DNA of 64,000 nt. Source: Candidatus Obscuribacterales bacterium (GTDB taxonomy: Bacteria; Cyanobacteriota; Vampirovibrionia; Obscuribacterales; Obscuribacteraceae). The stretch spans positions 1-64,000 of the forward strand of contig JAKFVQ010000009.1 in assembly GCA_021732085.1 (NCBI GenBank). The letters are read 5' to 3'. Below the pieces are notes generated by a model. That model saw nothing but the letters and a program-made list of their open reading frames with translations, was not told the DNA's origin and made no database searches. Position numbers and translations under genes: made by a program. This document shows positions 16,761 to 27,400 of the stretch, in pieces; positions within the stretch are counted from its first letter, which is position 1; every line of letters begins with the position of its first letter.

Positions 16761-17930
16761 ATGAATAGGCAGGCCGACGGCTTCGAAGGGACCGAAGCTA
16801 AAATTCAAGTTGCTGAAAATAGCAACAATTCAAATTTGGACAGTGTTCGTGCCTCCGCTTTCGGACCGCCTGATAGAACACCTGCCGGACAAAGCTCAGA
16901 TCAGAAAGTGACAGTGACAGCGGAAGAGGTGCGTGCCCGCTTTCAGCAGCAAATGGAATTGACGATCAACGATGCAACAAGCGTCGGACCCTTGAAGAAA
17001 GGGCAAGGGTATTTCCAAGCTCTAAAAGATCGATTTCCGGATATGAAGGATGAAGATGCATCCAAAGAAGCACGCAGAATCAAGAAGTTTAGTGACAGTC
17101 GAGACATACTAAAAATTGGCGAAATGCTACCGACCGAAAGTCCACAAAGACGAAAGGAAATGCTCGACAATATTATGAAGGGCTACGACGCGTCACTCGC
17201 AGCCGCAAATGCTCATATCGAAAAGGCTGCGCAGCTACGTGCGGCAGAGAAAGCTGCTGAAGAAAAAGCTGCTGCCGAGAAGGCGGCCGAAGAAAAAGCT
17301 TCTGCAGAGAAAGCCGCTGAAGAGAAAGCTGCTGCCGAGAAGGCGGCCGAAGAAAAAGCTTCTGCAGAGAAAGCCGCTGAAGAAAAAGCTGCTGCCGAGA
17401 AAGCCGCTGAAGAAAAAGCTGCTGCCGAGAAGGCGGCCGAAGAAAAAGCTTCTGCAGAGAAAGCCGCTGAAGAAAAAGCCGCGACTGAAAAGGCTGCTAT
17501 TGCGAAAGCAGCCGAAGAAAAAGTTGCTGCCGAAAAGGCTGAGCAAGAGCGGAAAGCAGCGAAGCCAGATGACTATGACGAGAAACCAGCTTCAAATCCT
17601 GATTTCAATAAATTGAATGTAAATCCTCAACGCGGCGTGCCTCAAGTGCCAGAGAACATTCCATCGGATCAAAAGACAGCGCCAAACAAAGACAATTCAA
17701 AAGCAAAAGCGGATGAACCATGCGGTCCTATATCAGATCTCGGCCGAAATATTGCAGGCGGAGTTATAACTGGTGGCGCGATTGGCTTCGCAGTCGGTGA
17801 AGGTGTCGGCGCTATCCCCGGGGCGATTATCGGTGCCGGAATCGGTGTCAAAGCCTGGTACGACGACAAGGAACAATGCATAGCTGACAAAGCGAAAGCA
17901 AAGAACGCTGTTGAAGGCGAAAAGAAATAA
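16761..17930 (+). CDS. Ala/Glu/Lys-repeat helical protein with C-terminal glycine zipper
   Basis: A 389-residue protein of no known family starting at ATG 16761 after AGGTAGG. Residues about 150-265 are a TolA-like run of [20 protein letters not shown] units predicted to form a long single helix or coiled coil. Residues about 325-370 are a glycine zipper ([20 protein letters not shown]) followed by a charged tail, suggesting membrane insertion. No N-terminal signal peptide is evident. Its stop codon overlaps the next start (TAATG), so the two are translationally coupled. Confidence 0.7.
   Translation: MNRQADGFEGTEAKIQVAENSNNSNLDSVRASAFGPPDRTPAGQSSDQKVTVTAEEVRARFQQQMELTINDATSVGPLKKGQGYFQALKDRFPDMKDEDASKEARRIKKFSDSRDILKIGEMLPTESPQRRKEMLDNIMKGYDASLAAANAHIEKAAQLRAAEKAAEEKAAAEKAAEEKASAEKAAEEKAAAEKAAEEKASAEKAAEEKAAAEKAAEEKAAAEKAAEEKASAEKAAEEKAATEKAAIAKAAEEKVAAEKAEQERKAAKPDDYDEKPASNPDFNKLNVNPQRGVPQVPENIPSDQKTAPNKDNSKAKADEPCGPISDLGRNIAGGVITGGAIGFAVGEGVGAIPGAIIGAGIGVKAWYDDKEQCIADKAKAKNAVEGEKK
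17221..17520 (+). repeat. 60-bp in-frame coding repeats
   Basis: A 60-bp unit encoding 20 residues is repeated essentially without change at 17281-17340 and 17341-17400, with degenerate half-units on both sides. Near-identity at the DNA level implies recent duplication or gene conversion. Confidence 0.9.
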
Positions 17931-18310
17931 TGCCGGATGATACAGACTTTCGCAAAATCATCGCGTCGAATTCAGAGGAGATGCAAGATCTTGCGATAGC
18001 TGTTCGGAAACTAATTTTCGAGATTGAACCAAAGACCGTGGAAGTGGTTTGGGAACAGCAGAAAATTGCCGGATTTGGGACTGGTCCAAAGAAAATGACT
18101 GAGCATTTCTCATGGGTTAGCGCATTCAGCAAACATGTCGCATTAGGTTTCAATTATGGCAGCGAGCTTCCAGATCCTGAAGGCATTCTTGAAGGCACAG
18201 GCAAATTGATGCGGCACGTCAAAATCAAATCCAAGGATGATTTGAAAAATCCCGCGATAACTGCAATGCTGCGAAAGGCTGTTCGTCATCGCGTGCCGGA
18301 ACCAAAATGA
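17930..18310 (+). CDS. DUF1801 (YdhG-like) family protein
   Basis: A 126-residue soluble protein starting within the stop codon of the preceding gene. It resembles the DUF1801/YdhG fold: N-terminal helices, VWEQQKIAGFGTGP, a strand-rich centre (FSWVSAFSKHVALGFNYGSELPDPEGILEGTGKLMRHVKI) and a C-terminal helix KNPAITAMLRKAV. The family has an iron-chaperone-like fold but no established general function. The coupling with the repeat protein is visible; its meaning is not. Confidence 0.75.
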   Translation: MPDDTDFRKIIASNSEEMQDLAIAVRKLIFEIEPKTVEVVWEQQKIAGFGTGPKKMTEHFSWVSAFSKHVALGFNYGSELPDPEGILEGTGKLMRHVKIKSKDDLKNPAITAMLRKAVRHRVPEPK

Positions 18311-18347
18311 GCATCTCACCCGGGCTAGTGCGTTTTAGAAATTACAC

Positions 18348-18610
18348 ACTAGTCTCATTTAGACTAGCCCGTTAACGCACAAATCGCCCCCCAAGCCCAG
18401 ACGAAATGAAACCTTCATCTGTATAAAAGTGCCATTTTCACAATTACCAACTAGTCTCATTTAGACTAGCCCGTAAACGCACAAATCGACACCCAAGCCC
18501 AGATGAGACCCTCGTCGTATACACGTGCCATTTTCACAAGTACCAAGCTAGTCTCATTTAGACTAGCTCGTAAACGCACAAATCGACACCCCTAGCCCGG
18601 ACGAAAAATC
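18348..18610. repeat. Three tandem about 100-bp repeats with a conserved hairpin
   Basis: The core CTAGTCTcatttAGACTAG occurs at 18349-18367, 18451-18469 and 18548-18566, i.e. periods of 102 and 97 bp. Each is followed by a conserved tail (CCGTAAACGCACAAATCG, then CCCAAGCCC-like). The sequence between copies also shares GTGCCATTTTCACAA. Two genes converge on this block. The repeated hairpins could act as terminators or as a small RNA array; no T-tract follows them. Confidence 0.85.
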
Positions 18611-18646
18611 TCACTTTCGAAAAGCGCAAACTAGTGCCCATGTTAG

Positions 18647-20275
18647 CTACAAAACGGAATCGATCGCCAAATGTAATTCGCGAAATTTCGGTCCTGTGAT
18701 TTCGGAAGCCACCAGCGGTGCGGCCAACCTTACGCGTTCTCGCTGAATCTTGCTCGGCAAGATCTGTCCCCAGGAGTATCGATTCTTATTCTGCCACCAC
18801 TTCAGCGAATCGATAGCAACCTGCTTAACCGATGCGTCCTTGTTCTTCAGTCCGAGCAGCAAGTAGCCCAGGCTATCCCAAGGCGACAACTTCGACAACG
18901 ACCGAAGAATGTTGGCCTGAATTCTCGGATCCTTGTTTCCGGAATAAATCCTCCACAGCTCCTCAGCCGTGACAAAGCGAAGACATCTTTGCAAATTCCT
19001 CTGCGCCGCAGACGCGATCCCCTTGTCCAGACTGCACATAAACTCCAACAAGTGAGGCACAGTGCGCTCTTTGTTCAGGTACGTCATCGCCGACATAGCA
19101 GCTTTCTTTATTTGCCTGTTTTGGTTACTCAAAAACAACTCGACTATAGAGTGATCTTCTTGCTGTTTGCATTCGGCCAATCCACCGAGCGCAGCAACTA
19201 CCGTTTTGGGATCTTCACTCTTCAGTTTATCGCGGTAAAACTGTGCAAAATCGAAACTCGCGTCACGCTCTTTCACATGATACTTCGCCATGCCGCGAAC
19301 CTTCGGAGCGCGATCGAGTAAAAATCGTGGTAAATGCTCGTCTGCCTTTTCAGGAAAATGGTTAAGCAACAATCCGATTGCTTCACGTCGATGGCTCGGA
19401 AATGGATCCTTCAGAGCACGTTCGATCAAACCCCAAAGGTCGTCACCTTTTGCCTGCGCCAGCGCAGCCAGCAGCGCGATCTTTCTGACAATATTGTCTT
19501 TATTATTCAATCCCGCTTTGATAATGTGTGACTGACTTGCACGCTGCGCACCCAATCCAATGTAAAAACAAAGACGCCTAGTTTTGAAATCTTTGTTCTT
19601 TAGCGCCTCCAGAAACTCACTGGTATCGGCCTTCAAGCACAGCTCTTGAATAGACTGAAAAAGCCCAACAACATCACCGCGAGACCTTTGGCGCAGCTGA
19701 TCGATGAGTGCCATATTCGCAAGATAGTACTTTGCATACGCACTGGTCAAACGCCTGGCACGAATAGCATTCTTAGCCTTATTGCCGACAATCTGGACCC
19801 AATCCGTTGTTCGAAGGAGGAGATAAGGAAGCTCACTACCATCGGTTATTTGATCGAGTTCTTGAATAGCGATTTCGCGCACTCGCCCATTGCGATGCAT
19901 GGAGCAGAGCCCCATAAACACCACCGGTGGTGACATCCGGCGCAACAGACTTACTGCCTCAAGCGTACTTTGATCCCAAAGCTTCCGATATTCAGTCGTG
20001 TACCAGAACGGTCCCCGCACACGCTCATCCAGCCGCGCCAGCTCCGAAGGCTTTATACCCCGCATAAGGTGAGTTATGCCGGATGCAGCAGCATCAGCTA
20101 TATCTTCCTGGTGCCCAACGACGATGGAAAGTAGATACGGAACTGTGACCCACGATCCGTTTTGAGATAACTCCTGCAAAACTGCTATCGTTTCCGCTCT
20201 GACACCTTCGACATTGAGCCGGGGAATCAGTTCGGTATGCAGCTTTTTTAGAAGCTTTTTCTCTTCGCCCAGCAC
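18647..20275 (-). CDS. HEAT-repeat protein
   Basis: A 542-residue all-helical protein built of HEAT/Armadillo-like units (NKDNIVRKIALLAALAQAKG, SHRREAIGLLLNHFPEKADE, NKDASVKQVAIDSLKWWQNK). There is no signal peptide or enzyme motif. Such solenoids act as scaffolds. Only 5 bp separate it from the upstream TPR gene at 20281-20970, so both probably form one operon transcribed leftwards. Confidence 0.8.
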   Translation of the reverse strand: MLGEEKKLLKKLHTELIPRLNVEGVRAETIAVLQELSQNGSWVTVPYLLSIVVGHQEDIADAAASGITHLMRGIKPSELARLDERVRGPFWYTTEYRKLWDQSTLEAVSLLRRMSPPVVFMGLCSMHRNGRVREIAIQELDQITDGSELPYLLLRTTDWVQIVGNKAKNAIRARRLTSAYAKYYLANMALIDQLRQRSRGDVVGLFQSIQELCLKADTSEFLEALKNKDFKTRRLCFYIGLGAQRASQSHIIKAGLNNKDNIVRKIALLAALAQAKGDDLWGLIERALKDPFPSHRREAIGLLLNHFPEKADEHLPRFLLDRAPKVRGMAKYHVKERDASFDFAQFYRDKLKSEDPKTVVAALGGLAECKQQEDHSIVELFLSNQNRQIKKAAMSAMTYLNKERTVPHLLEFMCSLDKGIASAAQRNLQRCLRFVTAEELWRIYSGNKDPRIQANILRSLSKLSPWDSLGYLLLGLKNKDASVKQVAIDSLKWWQNKNRYSWGQILPSKIQRERVRLAAPLVASEITGPKFRELHLAIDSVL

Positions 20276-20280
20276 ATCAA

Positions 20281-20970
20281 TTAACCAACGGTTGCTTTGC
20301 TCGAATTATCTTCTTTTGTTTCCTGAGAACCGCAGCATCCGCCACCGCCGTGCGCGTGGTCATCGGCAGACTTGCTTGCAAGTTCTTCGGAAATGGCGGT
20401 AACTTTAATACCCTTAGCCGCAGGCGCGTTCCCACGATTCAAACTAATCGGAGTCGCTTCCTGATCCATTCCCAATTTCGCCGCAATTGTTTTTGCGCGC
20501 GACTCGATCATTTGGCGTTCGACTAATCTATTTTGAACCTTCATCAACTGTGCGTAGTACTGCAACGTATTCAGCAATTCAGCCGAGTCCTTACCGTGTA
20601 GCTTTTCTTTCATTTCAAGCGCTAGCTTGTAATGATTCTCTGCCATCGGGTACATTCTGCGGGCACTGTACAGCACCGCCAAATTGTGATGGTTAACGGC
20701 AATGTCGGGATGAGTTTCGCCATGCAGACGAATGCGGATATCTAAAGCGCGCTTATAGTGCGGCTCCGCCATCGTGTATTTGCCTTGTTCGTGATAGATG
20801 GCGGCCAAATTATTCAAAGTGAGCGCAAGTCTGGCATCATCCTCGCCGAACTTTTCAGCTTCCTCCAGGGCGGCAAGCAACTTCACTTCCGCTTCCGGAA
20901 CTTTGCCACGACCATACGAATCATTTGCTTCTTCGACGAGCTTTTTCCAGGACTCACTCACGATTGCCAC
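20281..20970 (-). CDS. TPR (kinesin-light-chain-like) protein with His/Cys-rich tail
   Basis: A 229-residue protein. TPR_12-type repeats occupy residues about 35-150: LALTLNNLAAIYHEQGKYTM, YKRALDIRIRLHGETHPDIA, HNLAVLYSARRMYPMAENHY. The C-terminal 30 residues are different: ADDHAHGGGGCCGSQ, a His/Gly/Cys cluster that could bind metal or a redox partner. First gene of a two-gene leftward unit with the HEAT protein. Confidence 0.75.
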   Translation of the reverse strand: MAIVSESWKKLVEEANDSYGRGKVPEAEVKLLAALEEAEKFGEDDARLALTLNNLAAIYHEQGKYTMAEPHYKRALDIRIRLHGETHPDIAVNHHNLAVLYSARRMYPMAENHYKLALEMKEKLHGKDSAELLNTLQYYAQLMKVQNRLVERQMIESRAKTIAAKLGMDQEATPISLNRGNAPAAKGIKVTAISEELASKSADDHAHGGGGCCGSQETKEDNSSKATVG

Positions 20971-21006
20971 CTCATAACCTTGGCTCTCAGCATATACTCT
21001 ATTGCC

Positions 21007-21028
21007 CCGGATGATCTAGTAGATCCGG
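21007..21028. promoter_or_regulatory. Palindrome CCGGAT...ATCCGG upstream of the TPR/HEAT operon
   Basis: A 22-bp near-perfect palindrome with arms CCGGAT and ATCCGG around GATCTAGTAG. It lies 37 bp upstream of the TPR gene start and about 70 bp beyond the protease stop. It is followed on the plus strand by CTCTTTTT. It could be an operator of the TPR gene or part of a terminator. Confidence 0.45.
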
Positions 21029-21099
21029 CTCTTTTTGAAACTTTGGAACAATACTCAAGCGCACTTGGCAATGCATCCGAGATGGGCGAGTTCTATCTG

Positions 21100-21975
21100 T
21101 CAGGAGGTTTTTGGACCCGGAATTGCTGGAGGCACGGGCGTCGCTGGAGCGTAAGGCGCCGGTATGAAATCAACTGTAGGCCGCCGTCCGGTATCTTGAG
21201 GGAACATCGCCATAAATTGCAGTACTTCGACTGGCATATCGCAGTTCACAGCCATACCGATTTCATTCAGCTCGTCGACGGAAATCGGATAGTCTTGCGT
21301 CCAATTACCGCTAGTCAGCATTTCGACCAGACTCCCGACCTTCTTTTCATCATGTCGATGAGAAAGCAGAAAGCGAACTGTGGATTTCATCTGCTCCATG
21401 CTTTTGCGCGCCTGGTCTAAGAGAATGAAGGTCGCATCCGACATGTCATCAAAATTCTTTTGTCCCGCCACACTCAATATCGAAGCAGCAGGATACTGCC
21501 CGACCATCGGATCAAGAGCCCCAAGAACCGCATCACGACTCAATACCAACTCATGTGCTGCCATGGCCAAAAGAGTTCCACCGGACATCGCATAGTGCGG
21601 AACAAATACAGTTACCTTCGATTTATGCCGGCACAACGCACGGGCGATCTGCTCGGCAGCAAGAGAAACGCCACCGGGAGTATGAAGAATCAAGTCGATC
21701 GGAACATCGTCGGCTGTCATGCGAATAGCTCGCAGAATGGCTTCAGAATCTTCGATATCAATGAATTGCAAAATAGGAATACCGAGCAAACTGACACTTT
21801 CACGCCGATGCACCAGCGCAATGACGCGACTTGCACGTTTGCGCTCGAGCCTCCGCAGCCAGCCAGTTCGCGCAGCGGCAAGCATGTTCTGCTTGATGGC
21901 AGGTTGCAAGATCAAGAAGACTATCCAAACCCACAAAAGATTAGTGAGCATGCCGCCGAACTTATCCCAGTGCAT
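21100..21975 (-). CDS. SDH-type (ClpP/crotonase-fold) membrane-anchored serine protease
   Basis: A 291-residue protein with an N-terminal TM (LTNLLWVWIVFLILQPAI) and a basic linker. It then has the ClpP-fold domain of the SDH_sah/SppA-like group: ILRAIRMTADDVPIDLILHTPGG (oxyanion strand) and PHYAMSGGTLLAMAAHEL with the nucleophile Ser in YAMSGGT. The Lys/Asp region follows in DAVLGALDPMVGQYPAASIL. The C-terminus is Pro-rich. It is likely a membrane-bound peptidase facing the cytoplasm. A rhomboid gene lies 17 bp upstream on the same strand. Confidence 0.85.
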   Translation of the reverse strand: MHWDKFGGMLTNLLWVWIVFLILQPAIKQNMLAAARTGWLRRLERKRASRVIALVHRRESVSLLGIPILQFIDIEDSEAILRAIRMTADDVPIDLILHTPGGVSLAAEQIARALCRHKSKVTVFVPHYAMSGGTLLAMAAHELVLSRDAVLGALDPMVGQYPAASILSVAGQKNFDDMSDATFILLDQARKSMEQMKSTVRFLLSHRHDEKKVGSLVEMLTSGNWTQDYPISVDELNEIGMAVNCDMPVEVLQFMAMFPQDTGRRPTVDFIPAPYAPATPVPPAIPGPKTS

Positions 21976-21992
21976 TTACACCATCCTCTTGC

Positions 21993-22694
21993 CTACCATG
22001 GGTAATATTCGTCTTGGTAATACCGGCTGTAATTTTCGCGTTTCTCGAAAACCTTCACCAAAATCATACCGGCGATGAAACCACCGATATGTGCCCACCA
22101 GGCGATACTGGCGTCAGCTGCAACGTTTGAATTGTCTAGCGAGCCCAAGCCTGTGAAAAATTGCGATAGAAACCAGAAGCCCAGAAATACGATCGCAGGC
22201 AGCTCAACAAAAAATGGAATGATGATAATCGGGATCAGAGTAATTATTTTCGCCGATGGAAAGAGCAGCAGATACGCGCCAAGAACACCAGCCAGAGCAC
22301 CACTTGCGCCAATTGTCGGCGCCATCGACCCCGGGTGGACCATGAAATCCGTCAGCGCCGCAGCAATTCCACAGAGCAGATAAAATAGCAAATAGTTACC
22401 ATGCCCCATCTTGTCTTCAACGTTGTCGCCAAAGATGTGGAGCGCCCACATATTGCTAATCAAATGCATCCAACCCGCGTGCATAAACATCGATGAAAAT
22501 ATTGTCATAATCTCACCAAAGCCAAACTGTTGCGCAAAGCGACCTGGCACAAATCCATTCGTCTCAATGAAAGCATTCAGCTCTCCTTCCGGCATACAAA
22601 GCTGGAAAAGAAAGAAAAGAACGTTGAGAATTAGAATGACCCAGTTAAAAAACGGAAAGCTTCTCGCCTGGTTTGCATCCTGCAATGGAATCAT
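21993..22694 (-). CDS. Rhomboid-family intramembrane serine protease
   Basis: A protein of about 233 residues if started at the ATG ending at 22694, which gives the usual rhomboid N-terminus [20 protein letters not shown]; an upstream in-frame ATG at 22838 would add 48 atypical residues. Six TM segments are visible. The catalytic Ser is in [20 protein letters not shown] and the His in [36 protein letters not shown] is the conserved TM2 block. It cleaves TM substrates within the membrane. Paired with the SDH protease 17 bp downstream. Confidence 0.9.
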   Translation of the reverse strand: MIPLQDANQARSFPFFNWVILILNVLFFLFQLCMPEGELNAFIETNGFVPGRFAQQFGFGEIMTIFSSMFMHAGWMHLISNMWALHIFGDNVEDKMGHGNYLLFYLLCGIAAALTDFMVHPGSMAPTIGASGALAGVLGAYLLLFPSAKIITLIPIIIIPFFVELPAIVFLGFWFLSQFFTGLGSLDNSNVAADASIAWWAHIGGFIAGMILVKVFEKRENYSRYYQDEYYPW

Positions 22695-22836
22695 AAAGCT
22701 TACACTCGGTGCCGGAACTTTCTGACAATGTTCAGTAATTCCAACTAAAAGAAACGGGTATTTGAAGCGCGTCCAAGATATCATGATACAGCGCTGGAGC
22801 GGCAGTTGATCCCCCACGCATGCCAAGAAGAGAATC

Positions 22837-24465
22837 ATGCCGGAATCCCCATCAATTAGAAATTCGCAGTGTCAGTCAGATGCCGCAAAACGGCGAAAAC
22901 ACATCCCGAAGTTTTTCGGTTTTTATTTGACCGTTTTTGCATTGCTTAATTCAATTCTCCTGCCACCAGTTTACGCAGCATCGGTTGATACGTTGCAGGA
23001 AAATGCCAGCGAAATATTGTTGCGCCCAGAAATAAAGTCCGGTCCAAGATTCACACTTGAAGCGGCAGTCAATGCAGCGCTGAAAAACTATCCAACTGTT
23101 TTGGAAACTGAGTCAAAAGCGAAAGCAACATCGGCAGAAGTAACTCTAGTAAAAACCACGTACTTGCCCAGGTTAGACATCTTCATTCAAGAATTGCGTG
23201 GAAGTATCAACAACACAATCGGTGTGCTGTTTCCGCCCTTATCGATTCCACAGATCACCGGCGTTCTCGATAAACCGCGAAGCTTCAAAAGCTATTGGCA
23301 TTCAAACGCCAGTGCATTTCTTTCATGGGAAATCTATGACTTTGGGCTGCGCCACCATCAAGTTATGGAGGCTCGAACGTCTGTCGAGCGTGCAAACGCA
23401 GCAATCGTCCTGACGAAATTTCAAGTTGCATCTCGGGCAGCAGATGCCTTCTTCGCGCTGGTTGCGGCGGAAGAGGAAGTGCGCGCGCAACAAGCAGCGC
23501 TCGAACGAATGAAAGTTTTTTCGATGACAGTACATCAGCTCGTGACAGCGGATCTCAAACCTGGCGTTGATGCATCAAGGGTTGATGCAGAACTTGCCAT
23601 CGCCGAAGACAATTTGATCTCAGCGGAACAGGTTCGCGAAATTCGCCGCGCCACACTTGCAGAGAGAATGGGTGTTGCCGGCACTTATGTCGAATCAGTC
23701 CACGGACCACTCCTGACGGTGCCAACACTTTCGGCAACAGTAGTGAAGACTCAACCATTTGAATATCATCCTCTTGCAGTTCAACAAAATGCCGAAGTGA
23801 AAACTATTCACGCACGCTATCAAGTGATACAACACGAATGGCGCCCGCACATCTTTTTCGAATCCGCGATCTTCGGCAGAGGAAGCGGCGCGCAGGTTAA
23901 CCGCAGTGTGGCCAGCTTGGGTTGGCTGCCGAACGTACCGAACTGGGCGGTAGGCGTTAAAGCGCAAATGCCATTAATGGATTACTTCTCAATCCGCGCG
24001 AAAAAAGAAATCGTAGCCAATCGCGAGCAAGCTGAGCGCGCTAAGTACGCGGAAATCATGCAAATACTCAAAGGCGATGATGCGCGTGCCAAAGCAATGA
24101 TTGACGGGGCGACGAGACTGGCAGCAAACGCGCCGAAATTCTTGAAAGCGGCACAAGACACAGAGCTGCGAGCGCGCACTAGATACGGTGTCGGCCTTGC
24201 CAATATCAACGATGTGGCGCTGGCAGAGAAGCTTCTCATTCAAGCGCAAGTGACGAATGAATTGGCTGGACTGGCTGTGTGGAGATCATACTTAGCTGCG
24301 GCTGAAGCACATGGGGATCTGACTCCGCTATTGAAGTTCGCAAGCACAGGTTCGCAGTCCAATCCGCTACAAACCCCTCCTACAAGTTTCGATAGAAGTA
24401 TACCCAGCGGAGGCTTAATTGGCTCCAGCCCAAGGATTCTCTGGTCGGGCGGAGGGCAGAACTAA
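22837..24465 (+). CDS. TolC-like outer membrane efflux protein
   Basis: A 542-residue OEP-family protein with an N-terminal signal (FYLTVFALLNSILLPPVYAA). Two long alpha-helical repeats frame the beta segments: LEAAVNAALKNYPTVLETESKAK, SRAADAFFALVAAEEEVRAQQAALERM, ELRARTRYGVGLANINDVALAEKLLIQAQ. It forms the trimeric outer-membrane channel of a tripartite pump. Its stop codon overlaps the start of the RND gene (TAATG), and the operon continues with the fusion protein. Divergent from the rhomboid gene. Confidence 0.92.
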   Translation: MPESPSIRNSQCQSDAAKRRKHIPKFFGFYLTVFALLNSILLPPVYAASVDTLQENASEILLRPEIKSGPRFTLEAAVNAALKNYPTVLETESKAKATSAEVTLVKTTYLPRLDIFIQELRGSINNTIGVLFPPLSIPQITGVLDKPRSFKSYWHSNASAFLSWEIYDFGLRHHQVMEARTSVERANAAIVLTKFQVASRAADAFFALVAAEEEVRAQQAALERMKVFSMTVHQLVTADLKPGVDASRVDAELAIAEDNLISAEQVREIRRATLAERMGVAGTYVESVHGPLLTVPTLSATVVKTQPFEYHPLAVQQNAEVKTIHARYQVIQHEWRPHIFFESAIFGRGSGAQVNRSVASLGWLPNVPNWAVGVKAQMPLMDYFSIRAKKEIVANREQAERAKYAEIMQILKGDDARAKAMIDGATRLAANAPKFLKAAQDTELRARTRYGVGLANINDVALAEKLLIQAQVTNELAGLAVWRSYLAAAEAHGDLTPLLKFASTGSQSNPLQTPPTSFDRSIPSGGLIGSSPRILWSGGGQN

Positions 24466-27400
24466 TGGGTCTTCTAGACTTCGCAATGAAGCGTCCGGTA
24501 TCAGTGATTATTGCCGTATTGGCGATGGCACTGTTTGCAGTGATGGCATTGACGAGAATGCGCATCGACATTTTCCCGAACCTCAACTTGCCGGTTATCT
24601 ACGTTGTGCAGCCTTACGGCGGAATGCTGCCACCCCAAATGGAAGGCTACCTCTGCGATTGGTACGAATACCACTTCTTCTATATTGATGGGATCAAAGA
24701 AGTTGAATCGAAATCAATCGAAAGCGTTTCGATGATCAAGCTGACCTTCCATCCAGGAACGAACATGGCTGAGGCTATGGCTAATACCATCGCGCAGATC
24801 GAGCGCTCGAAAGCCTTCATGCCGCCCGGGACCGTGGGTCCTTTCGTACTGCGCGTTGACGCCGGAAGCTTGCCTGCAGGATATCTGGTTATCTCGAGCG
24901 CACATAGATCAGTCAACGATTTGCAAGACAAAACTGTCACTCTCATTCGTCCGTTATTTGCGAAATTGCCGGGTGTGTCAGGCGCACCGGCATTCGGTGG
25001 AAACCAGCGCACCATCGTGGTGACGGTTGATCCCAAACGATTGAGTTCCTATCATCTTTCAGCCGAAGATGTTGTGCAAGCCGTCGCGAAAGGAAATGCG
25101 ATCGTTCCGGCTGGCGATGTCCGGACTGGCAAGTGGGACCGCTACACGCCAATAAACGCGACGGTGGACTTATACCAAGATCTTTTGATGCTTCCAATCA
25201 AGAAAGGCGATGGTCCAACAATATTTGTTCGGGACGTGGGCACTATTGCAAACTCAGCTGACGTAGCGACGGGGTATGCACTGGTAAATGGTCGCAAAAC
25301 TGTGTATCTTCCGGTCGTGAAATTGTCCTCGGCTTCCACGCTATCCGTGGTTAATGAAGTCAAGGCAGCACTTCCCGCATTACGGCACAACGTTCCCTCA
25401 GATATCAAAATCGACTTCGTCTTTGACCAATCAATCTATGTTACTCAGGCGATCAATTCGGTCGTTACCGAAGGAATCCACGGAGCCCTGCTGACGGGGT
25501 TAATGGTCCTCTTATTTTTACAAGACCTTCGAAGCGCGCTAATCGTTCTTACCAGCATTCCTGCCGCAATCCTGTGTGCAATTGTTGGATTGTGGATGGC
25601 CGGGCAAACAATAAACATCATGACGCTGGGCGGATTAGCGCTCGCCATCGGCATTCTCGTCGATGAAGCGACAGTCACAATTGAGAACATTCACAGCCAT
25701 CTTTCACGAGGTGAACCATTAGCGTTATCGGTATTGCGCGCTGGACAGGAGACGGTGACACCACGTTTCCTTGCGATGATGTCGGTTATCTCCGTATTCG
25801 TGCCGTCGTTCTTTATGGAAGGAGCGACAAAAGCATTGTTCATCCCACTTTCCCTCGCTGTCGGCTTCTCGATGATGGCGTCGTACGTTCTTTCTTCAAC
25901 GTTAGTGCCGGTAATCTCAACCTGGTTTTTGAAGCCACATAAGCATAAAGAGGGAGCTGAGAAGAAACCTTCGAAAGGATTTTTCTACAAGGTCCAGAAG
26001 GGCTATATGGGAATACTTTCCGCACTGCTTCGAGGTAGGTATGCAGTGTTGTTGGTCTATCTCTTGGGTTCAGTTGCCGTCGCCGCAAGCATCTATCCGC
26101 AACTAGGCAGCGAGATTTTCCCGAACGTCGACACAGGCGAATTCCAGCTCCGCATCAAGGCTCCAGCCGGAACCAGGTTCGAAGAAACGTACAAATATTC
26201 AAAGCGTATATTGGATCTGGTTGCTCGCGAAGCCGGTGGCAAGCAGAACGTCATGATCTCAATCGGCTATGTCGGGACGCAACCACCGGCTTACGCACTG
26301 AGCAACATCTATGTGTTCACGAGCGGCCCCCACGAAGGCATTCTCACAGTCGCGTTGCGCCCCAGTGCCGGCATCAAACTATCCGAATACAAAGAACGCT
26401 TGCGCGCGGTGGTGGCAAAAGAGATACCGGATCTGCAGATCTCATTCGAACCGGGAGACATCATCAGTAAGGTTATGAACTTTGGTGCACCAGCGCCAAT
26501 CGAAGTTGCTGTTTCCGGACTAGACCTGACAAAGGATCGCGAATACACCGAAAAGGTGATGAAGCAATTAAAACGAATTGAAATGCTTCGGGATCTACAA
26601 ATCGAGCAACCGCTCGACTATCCAACTCTAAGCATAAATGTAGATCGAGAACTGGCTGGACAACTCGGCGTCACAGTTCAAGACGTCGGCAAGTCACTTG
26701 TGGCAGCCTCTTCATCCAGCCGCTGGATTTCGCAGAACTACTGGACGGATCCAAAAACCGGCGTCAGTTACCAGGTGCAAGTGGAAATGCCACAATGGCA
26801 TATCTCTTCCATCGCAGATGTTGAAGCTGTGCCTGCAATGAAAGAAGGCAACGAAGGACCTTATGTACGCGACCTTGCGAAATTGGCATATGGTGTCATG
26901 CCTGGCGAAATCGATCACATAAACCAGATGCGACTAGTTTCTATCTCAGCAAATATTCAAGGCGATGATCTTGGTAAAGCAGCCGGCTTCGTGCAAGAAG
27001 CGATAAAGCAGGTCGGCGATCCACCGCAAGGTGTGGAGGTACGAGTTCGCGGACAAGTGCCGGCGTTGCACGAAACCTTCTTTGGCTTGCAGTTGGGGAT
27101 TGCACTTGCAATTGTAGTAATCATCCTGATGCTTACGGCAAACTTCCAATCACTGCCGCTCGCGTTGGTTATCGTATCCATCGCACCAGCGATTGTGGCA
27201 GGTGAAGTAATCGCCCTCCTGCTGACGAATACGACTTTAAATGTTCAGTCCTTCATGGGCGGAATCATGGCGATTGGAGTCGGCGTATCAAACTCAATCC
27301 TTCTCATCACATTTGCCGAGAACAACCGCATGGAAGGTCAGTCAGCCTTACGCGCCGCAGTTATGGCAGGACGCGAGCGCTTGAGACCAGTGTTGATGAC

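Noticed and set aside
17209..17616. Lys/Leu/Arg- and Phe/Ser-rich frames over the coiled-coil repeat gene
   Set aside because: Frame shadows of the 60-bp coding repeat.
18348..18610. CRISPR array
   Set aside because: Repeats are about 100 bp apart, the sequence between the cores is itself partly conserved, there are only three units, and no cas genes are nearby.
22695..22838. 48-residue N-terminal extension of the rhomboid protease
   Set aside because: MIPLQDANQ at 22694 is the typical rhomboid start; the extension is atypical and abuts the divergent tolC gene.
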